This document shows positions 6,153 through 10,538 of a DNA stretch of 10,538 nt, one piece after another (the first letter of the stretch is position 1; each line of letters begins with the position of its first letter). Origin of the DNA: an uncultured Lachnospiraceae bacterium (GTDB lineage Bacteria > Bacillota_A > Clostridia > Lachnospirales > Lachnospiraceae); NCBI GenBank assembly GCA_910585655.1, contig CAJUFW010000022.1:1-10538 (forward strand), read 5' to 3'. Both the position numbers and the translations under genes were made by a program. The notes beneath the pieces were generated by a model. It made no database searches. It saw only the letters and a list, made by a program, of their open reading frames with translations, and was not told where the DNA came from.

Positions 6153-8483
6153 CTAACGAAACTCCCTCACACCGTAGTCTGTTCCGTCGGAAAGTCGGTA
6201 AATGGCAATCTTCTGGCGGTCATAGCCATACAGAATATACAGATAATCCCCAATATAAATCCCGCGGCTGCCATACTGGTTTTCCCATTCTCCAAAATCA
6301 TGCGTAATCCGTTCTGTAAAGCCTTCCTCTTCCGTATAAGAAAACAAGCAGTATTCATAGGAGTTCTTCCATTCATAATCCGTTGATTTCCCGCTTTCGA
6401 TTGAAAAACCAATCCCATTTTTATCCGGTGATACCAGAATCGCTCTATGGTTATATTCGGCGTCGCTGTTGGAGTAATCCGCGTCACGTACTACACACTT
6501 TGCAACCTCTTTGACGTCTGCCGGGTTGGAAACATCAAACATCGAAAGCTTTACACCTTCGGTTCCGCCGCTGGTTTCATCCGCCTCCTGACCGATTCCT
6601 AACAGCAGCCCCTTTCCGTATGGATGCAGATATTCCGAAAATCCCGGTATTTTCAGCTTACCAATGATCTTTGGATGAGCCGGCTCCGATAAATCTACGG
6701 AAAAAAGCGGATCTGTCTGACGGAAGGTAACAAAATAGCCGATATCTCCAAAGAAACGGGCAGATTTTACATATTCTCCTTTTGCCAGGTCTTCTATGCT
6801 GCCGATTACCTGCATTGCTTCATCCAGAACATAAAGCTGGTTCTCGGTACCTTGTTCCCCTTCTACATCGCAAGTCGTCACTACACGTAGGTTTCCCTGG
6901 TACTCGTCCATAGAAAAGGAATTGTTCAGATATCCTTTTATCGTAGCAGAACCGGCAGCAGACATTTTTCCGTCCTGATAGGAATATTTCATAATCGTCG
7001 TAGTCGTCTCATCGTTGCTCTCATACGGTGTCCACCAACTATATTCTGTCTGCCAGAGATAGATATTCTGATTGCTCATATAAAGCTGTGTCGCACTCCC
7101 TAAAATCGCTACGGTATCCAGATGCTGACCTGGATTCCTGATATCCGTAGAAGTAATGATCACACAGTTCGGCGTCTGCGGCTTTTCCGGCAGGTAAATC
7201 CGATCACACGGCACCATTTCTCCGTCCACCTGAGGAACATAACAACTTTTAAAATATTCCGTTTCGTCCTTCGTATCACAAAAATATCTGTCGCTGTTCG
7301 TTTTATAGGAAACCAGATAAATCATTCCGTCTACCATACGGATTGCCTGGTACTCTCCTTCCTGTACCCGTGTATCTATCTTTTTTGGCTCAGCCGGATT
7401 GCTTACATCGTAAACCGTCAGCTCTGTTCTGCTCTCTGTATTTCCCCAGCCATAGCCCGGATAACAATCGGTTGCGCTTGTCCCTGCTTCCGCCTCTTTA
7501 TTAAAAATAATCGCTTCTTCCTTATATTCTACCACTGTCGTCACTACAGCCAACCGTCCTTGATACAAAAGCAGATCCGTCCATCCCCGCCAAACGCTTT
7601 TATCCGTTTCCAGGGTAATGCTACCCACTTTTGTTACCGTTTCCTTTTCTGCCTGATAAATATAAATTTTACCCTGCTCGCCACTTAAACGGTAAATATA
7701 TGTGCCGTCGGTTTTTAGAATATCTCCCTCGTCCACCCCTTCTACCTGTACATTTGTCTCGGAAAAATCAGCCTCTGCTTCGACCACAGATTCGGATGGT
7801 TTCATAGTTACGTCAGCATTAGAAGTACTGCCCGCTTCATTTATGGCTCCATCTGCAGAACCTGCCACGCTATCATACTCCGTTCCTTTGATGCTTTCAC
7901 CAGCATCATAGATCACTTCTCCTCCATCACGATAGTCTCCTTTCAGCCAACTCCAAAAACTGCCTTTTTTCTCTTCCTGCCGTACAATTAGTCCAGTTCC
8001 TTTATAAATTGCCAGCAATTCTTCATAATCTGCTGCCTTCTGAATTCCTGCCGGCACCTCCTCGCTCTTTTTCATACTAGTTCCTTCTGTATCAGCCAAA
8101 CTACTATCTGCCAAAGTCGTATCCGCTTCGGACTCTTCTGATTCTAAAACGGTGCTGTCTGTTTCCCCGTCTTGTGCCACTTCTCCCTTGCTTCCAAGCA
8201 GATTATGAGTAGAATACACATTCTGCCTGAAAAGAGTTTTTCCTCCAACAACCAAAATCAAGACAGCCGCCATAGCGGCGATAGCAATATTCCAGCTTAT
8301 CTTTTTGCGCTTCTTCTCTGTTTTCTTTTCTCCGATTCTTTCCTGCTCTGATTCATAATCAAGGATTTTTTGTCTGATACGCTCTGGCTTTAGAGAATCC
8401 GGCAGTTTCATTTCCTCCCTCTCCTTTCCCAGCATTGCTTTTATATCTTCCTCCCATGAATTTTGTTTCTCTTTTCGCTTCAT
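6153..8483 (-). CDS. Membrane-anchored beta-propeller protein, putative anti-sigma/sensor
   Basis: A 776-residue single-pass membrane protein. Residues 1-62 are charged and cytosolic and include LPDSLKPERI (27-36), a short element like those seen in the N-termini of clostridial ECF anti-sigma factors; a basic stretch (53-61) precedes one membrane helix (about 64-80). Then comes an acidic, S/T-rich linker (about 96-245) and, from TNVQVEGVDEGDILKTDG (243-260) to the end, a secreted beta-propeller domain of the Beta_propel family. Other hallmarks are YDVSNPAEPKKI (358-369), ARFFGDIGYFVTFRQTDPLF (575-594), DLSEPAHPKIIGKL (597-610) and FDVSNPADVKEV (649-660). The ATG at 8483 has GGAAGGAG about ten bases upstream. 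It lies 42 bases after an ECF sigma factor gene, so co-transcription is very likely and a regulatory partnership is inferred. It carries no LPXTG motif or known enzyme signature. Confidence 0.9.
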   Translation of the reverse strand: MKRKEKQNSWEEDIKAMLGKEREEMKLPDSLKPERIRQKILDYESEQERIGEKKTEKKRKKISWNIAIAAMAAVLILVVGGKTLFRQNVYSTHNLLGSKGEVAQDGETDSTVLESEESEADTTLADSSLADTEGTSMKKSEEVPAGIQKAADYEELLAIYKGTGLIVRQEEKKGSFWSWLKGDYRDGGEVIYDAGESIKGTEYDSVAGSADGAINEAGSTSNADVTMKPSESVVEAEADFSETNVQVEGVDEGDILKTDGTYIYRLSGEQGKIYIYQAEKETVTKVGSITLETDKSVWRGWTDLLLYQGRLAVVTTVVEYKEEAIIFNKEAEAGTSATDCYPGYGWGNTESRTELTVYDVSNPAEPKKIDTRVQEGEYQAIRMVDGMIYLVSYKTNSDRYFCDTKDETEYFKSCYVPQVDGEMVPCDRIYLPEKPQTPNCVIITSTDIRNPGQHLDTVAILGSATQLYMSNQNIYLWQTEYSWWTPYESNDETTTTIMKYSYQDGKMSAAGSATIKGYLNNSFSMDEYQGNLRVVTTCDVEGEQGTENQLYVLDEAMQVIGSIEDLAKGEYVKSARFFGDIGYFVTFRQTDPLFSVDLSEPAHPKIIGKLKIPGFSEYLHPYGKGLLLGIGQEADETSGGTEGVKLSMFDVSNPADVKEVAKCVVRDADYSNSDAEYNHRAILVSPDKNGIGFSIESGKSTDYEWKNSYEYCLFSYTEEEGFTERITHDFGEWENQYGSRGIYIGDYLYILYGYDRQKIAIYRLSDGTDYGVREFR

Positions 8484-8525
8484 CCGTTACACTCCTTCCT
8501 ATTAAAACCGCTCCTTTTTTCGCTT

Positions 8526-9062
8526 CTACGTCAACAGCTCTGCCAATCGCTCCAATGCCCGGCTTTTTCTGGAACGTACCGTCGCATGGTTCATATCCAG
8601 CATTTTTGCTACTTCCTTTGTTGTGTAACCCTCCAAAACGGAAAGAATCAAAATCATCCGATCGGCTTCTACCAACTTGCGGAAAGCGACTCGTAAGTCC
8701 AAGCGCCCTGCAATATCCGACACCCTTTCTTCTGGTAGCTCCGAAAAATCTTCCCGCAATTCCAATGGTTTTTCCAGATATTGCCTTTGTTTTGACTTGC
8801 AGCGATTTGATAAAATCTTAAATAGCCAGGCTCGAAACTTTTCCGGCTCCCTTAGAGTTGCCAACTGTGTCCACGCTGCCATTACCGTTTCACTGACCGC
8901 ATCTTCTGCATCCTGCTGGTTATGGAGATAATAACATGCCGATTGATACAGCTCCTTGCTAAACTGCTCGTATAGCTTTGTAAAAGCATCTACGTCCTTT
9001 TGCTGCGCCTGTTTCACCAATTCTATCTGACGGTTTTCCTCTGTGCTTTTCTCCTTGTTCAT
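8526..9062 (-). CDS. ECF-type RNA polymerase sigma factor
   Basis: A 178-residue cytosolic sigma-70 family protein with only the two domains of the extracytoplasmic-function class. Region 2 covers about 24-95 (DAFTKLYEQFSKELYQSACY, then DAEDAVSETVMAAW and FRAWLFKILSNRCKS). Region 4 covers about 122-176, with the helix-turn-helix GYTTKEVAKMLDMNHATVRS (145-164). The linker between them is short and acidic, and there is no extra C-terminal domain. The ATG at 9062 is preceded by a rich purine tract with AAGGTGAG and GGAGG. The gene directly precedes the membrane beta-propeller gene, the usual place for a cognate anti-sigma factor. A candidate ECF-type promoter at 9120-9149 would make it self-activating. 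The exact ECF group cannot be fixed by eye. Confidence 0.95.
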   Translation of the reverse strand: MNKEKSTEENRQIELVKQAQQKDVDAFTKLYEQFSKELYQSACYYLHNQQDAEDAVSETVMAAWTQLATLREPEKFRAWLFKILSNRCKSKQRQYLEKPLELREDFSELPEERVSDIAGRLDLRVAFRKLVEADRMILILSVLEGYTTKEVAKMLDMNHATVRSRKSRALERLAELLT

Positions 9063-9119
9063 AACTCACCTTCCTCCCTCCTCTGTTGTAGCATGGATCA
9101 TATAATCCGCTTCTATTTT

Positions 9120-9149
9120 TATAGTGTTAAAAAAACAGTCTTTGTTGCA
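9120..9149 (-). promoter_or_regulatory. Candidate ECF-type promoter of the sigma/beta-propeller operon
   Basis: Read on the minus strand, TGCAAC (9144-9149) is followed by a 17-base spacer containing seven T in a row and then CACTATA (9120-9126). An AAC-type -35 box and T-rich spacer are usual in promoters used by ECF sigma factors. The same area contains TATAAA (9118-9123) with TTGCAA 21 bases upstream, which is too far apart for a good sigma-A promoter. Confidence 0.4.
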
Positions 9150-9168
9150 AAATTTTCCGAAAAAAATG

Positions 9169-9203
9169 GAAGACAGGAACCTAAAAATCAGATTCCTGTC
9201 TTC
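9169..9203 (-). terminator. Rho-independent terminator of the RNA methyltransferase unit
   Basis: GAAGACAGGAA (9169-9179) pairs perfectly with TTCCTGTCTTC (9193-9203), giving an 11-bp stem, with two more pairs possible inside. On the minus strand the stem is followed by CATTTTTTTCGG, a seven-base T-run. It begins 18 bases after the methyltransferase stop and isolates it from the sigma-factor promoter just downstream. Confidence 0.85.
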
Positions 9204-9221
9204 TGGTCAAAAAAACTCGTT

Positions 9222-10010
9222 CTATTTTTTTCGCCGCATTTGATACATCAACAACGCTGCCGCTACCGCTGCATTTAAGGATTCTACCTTTCCCGCCATA
9301 GGAATTTTTACATAACAATCTGCTTCTTTTGCCGCCTCTTCGGTCAGCCCGTTTGCTTCATTCCCAATCAAAACCGCACAACGGTCAGGATACGTCATTT
9401 CATCATAATATGCCGTTCCGCCCAAATGCGCTGCAAACAAATGGATTTGCTTTTCCTTTATGTTTTGCAACATCTGTATAAAATCCGTCTCATAAGCAAA
9501 TGGTACGCGAAAAATAGACCCCATGGTCGCGCGTACTACTTTGGGGTTATAGAGATCTACGGTTCCCTGAGACATCAGCACTGCATCCATTCCCGCTCCC
9601 TCTGCAGTACGAAGCATCGTTCCTAAATTTCCCGGATCGCGGATATCCTCTAAAATCAACAAATGCACCGTTTCCTGTGCCAATAGCTCCTCGATCTGGT
9701 AATGCGGCTGTTTTACGACTGCTAAAATTCCCTGAGGCGTCTGGGTATCAGAAATGGTCTTAAAAATAGAATCTGCCACTGCCCGGCATATATTGGCTTT
9801 TTCTACCAGCCCTGTCAAATTCTCTTCCTGTTCCCTCGCGTAACTTTCCGACAGATAAATCTGCTCTGTCAGCCCTAATTTGCAGGCTTCCTCCACCAAT
9901 TTCCTTCCTTCTGCTACAAACGTACCAGTCTCCCGCCTGGCTTTCGCCCTGCTCTGCAGCTCCTTCAAATGCTTGATTTGAGCATTGCTGCTGCTTGTGA
10001 TCGATTCCAA
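9222..10010 (-). CDS. TrmH/SpoU-family RNA 2'-O-methyltransferase
   Basis: A 262-residue cytosolic S-adenosylmethionine-dependent RNA ribose methyltransferase, probably acting on rRNA. Residues 1-100 form a SpoU_sub_bind-type RNA-binding domain (SSSNAQIKHLKELQSRAKAR, FVAEGRKLVEEA). Residues from about 115 form the SpoU trefoil-knot catalytic domain with its three motifs: DIRDPGNLGTMLRTAEGAG (122-140, N128 and R134), LIGNEANGL (214-222) and VKIPMAGKVESLNAAVAAAL (234-253, with the SLN). The start is TTG at 10010 with GGAGAG about nine bases upstream and no better ATG. It lies 34 bases after the ktrA-type gene and is likely in the same transcript, ended by the terminator at 9169-9203. The exact target nucleotide cannot be told from sequence. 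Confidence 0.92.
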   Translation of the reverse strand: MESITSSSNAQIKHLKELQSRAKARRETGTFVAEGRKLVEEACKLGLTEQIYLSESYAREQEENLTGLVEKANICRAVADSIFKTISDTQTPQGILAVVKQPHYQIEELLAQETVHLLILEDIRDPGNLGTMLRTAEGAGMDAVLMSQGTVDLYNPKVVRATMGSIFRVPFAYETDFIQMLQNIKEKQIHLFAAHLGGTAYYDEMTYPDRCAVLIGNEANGLTEEAAKEADCYVKIPMAGKVESLNAAVAAALLMYQMRRKK

Positions 10011-10044
10011 CTGCTTTTCTCTCCTTTTTTCTCTTCAGGCTGTC

Positions 10045-10538
10045 CTAACGCATTTCTGCCAGACGATTTAAAACCTCGTTTTTCCCAATCACAATCAAGA
10101 TATCTTCCGGTTCAAACGGTCTGTCCGGATCCGGATTGGCATCCAAATAGTCCCTCGTCCGAATACCAACTACGTTGATTTTATATTTGGCTCGTAAGTT
10201 TAGCTGACGTAAACTTGACCCAATCCATTCCACTTTGACAGGAAGCTCCATCATACTAAAAGTAGAAGAAAGCTCTACCGCGTCGAAAAAATTTCCCATC
10301 ATCAAATTGTGGGCAATCCGCATTCCTGTTTCCTTTTCCGGAAAAACTACGGCGTCTGCTCCTACCCGGCGTAAAACTCTTGCATGAATATCCGACTGCG
10401 CTTTTGCTAACACATAAGGAATTCCCAGTTCCTTGACCAAGATCGTCACCATGATGCTGGCTTCCATATCCTCGCCAATCCCAACTATCGCGCCGTCAAA
10501 ATTGCTGATACCCAACGCGTCTAACGCCTCTTCGTCCG
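10045..10538 (-). CDS. KtrA/TrkA-family potassium transport regulatory subunit (5' end cut by window)
   Basis: The frame stays open to the right edge, so about 163 C-terminal residues are visible and the N-terminal nucleotide-binding glycine motif lies outside. The visible part starts DEEALDALGISNFDGAIVGI, the second half of the RCK_N Rossmann domain. It continues through VTILVKELGIPYVLAKAQS and GADAVVFPEKETGMRIAHNL and ends with an RCK_C domain (LPVKVEWIGSSL to PEDILIVIGKNEVLNRL). KtrA proteins are about 220 residues, so roughly 55-60 are missing. These peripheral cytosolic proteins gate KtrB/TrkH potassium channels in response to nucleotides; the channel gene is expected just beyond the window. 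The TTG at 10515 is an internal codon and not the start. Confidence 0.92.
   Translation of the reverse strand, partial: DEEALDALGISNFDGAIVGIGEDMEASIMVTILVKELGIPYVLAKAQSDIHARVLRRVGADAVVFPEKETGMRIAHNLMMGNFFDAVELSSTFSMMELPVKVEWIGSSLRQLNLRAKYKINVVGIRTRDYLDANPDPDRPFEPEDILIVIGKNEVLNRLAEMR

Noticed and set aside
7122..7688. A 188-codon plus-strand frame within the beta-propeller gene
   Set aside because: It is wholly antisense to a gene with clear family hallmarks, has no ribosome binding site, and its protein shows no recognisable family; a shadow of strong codon bias.

Overview
The window looks like a chromosomal segment of a low-to-mid GC Gram-positive anaerobe of the class Clostridia, most likely a Lachnospiraceae-type gut bacterium. 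This rests on the purine-rich Shine-Dalgarno sequences, the use of TTG starts, a lipoprotein-type PotD, the PD-(D/E)XK_9 remnant, and the pairing of an ECF sigma factor with a beta-propeller protein. No rRNA, tRNA, CRISPR array or intact mobile element was seen. The assignment is inferred from gene style and not from a marker gene.

Left end (1-1009, minus strand): after 83 bases in which I see nothing, a rho-independent terminator (84-123) closes a two-gene unit that reads leftward. It encodes two small soluble helical proteins of unknown function (500-1009, then 134-421). They share a short C-terminal helical motif and are separated by a 14-bp tandem repeat lying directly upstream of the second gene's ribosome binding site.

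Centre left (1010-5771, plus strand): a divergent intergenic region carries a good sigma-A promoter and a perfect 7-1-7 palindrome. A complete polyamine (spermidine/putrescine) ABC uptake locus follows: an XRE-cupin regulator of the PuuR type, potA (ATPase), potB and potC (permeases, with overlapping genes) and potD (lipoprotein receptor). Between potC and potD lie a roughly 94-nt long imperfect hairpin and two direct 17-bp copies 21 bp apart. These may set PotD output apart from the permease genes.

Centre (5772-6152): an 84-codon C-terminal remnant of a PD-(D/E)XK_9 (AAA-ATPase-like) gene survives without its start. A hairpin over its stop codon and a strong GC-rich hairpin terminator between the two converging transcription units follow it.

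Right (6153-10538, minus strand): an ECF sigma factor (8526-9062) is followed 42 nt later by a 776-residue single-pass membrane protein with a cytosolic N-terminus and a large extracytoplasmic beta-propeller domain. The pair looks like a sigma factor with an unusual membrane-bound anti-sigma or sensor, and is the most interesting system here. Upstream, and separated by its own terminator, are a TrmH/SpoU-family RNA methyltransferase and the 3' part of a KtrA/TrkA potassium-channel regulatory subunit, probably co-transcribed and entering from beyond the right edge.
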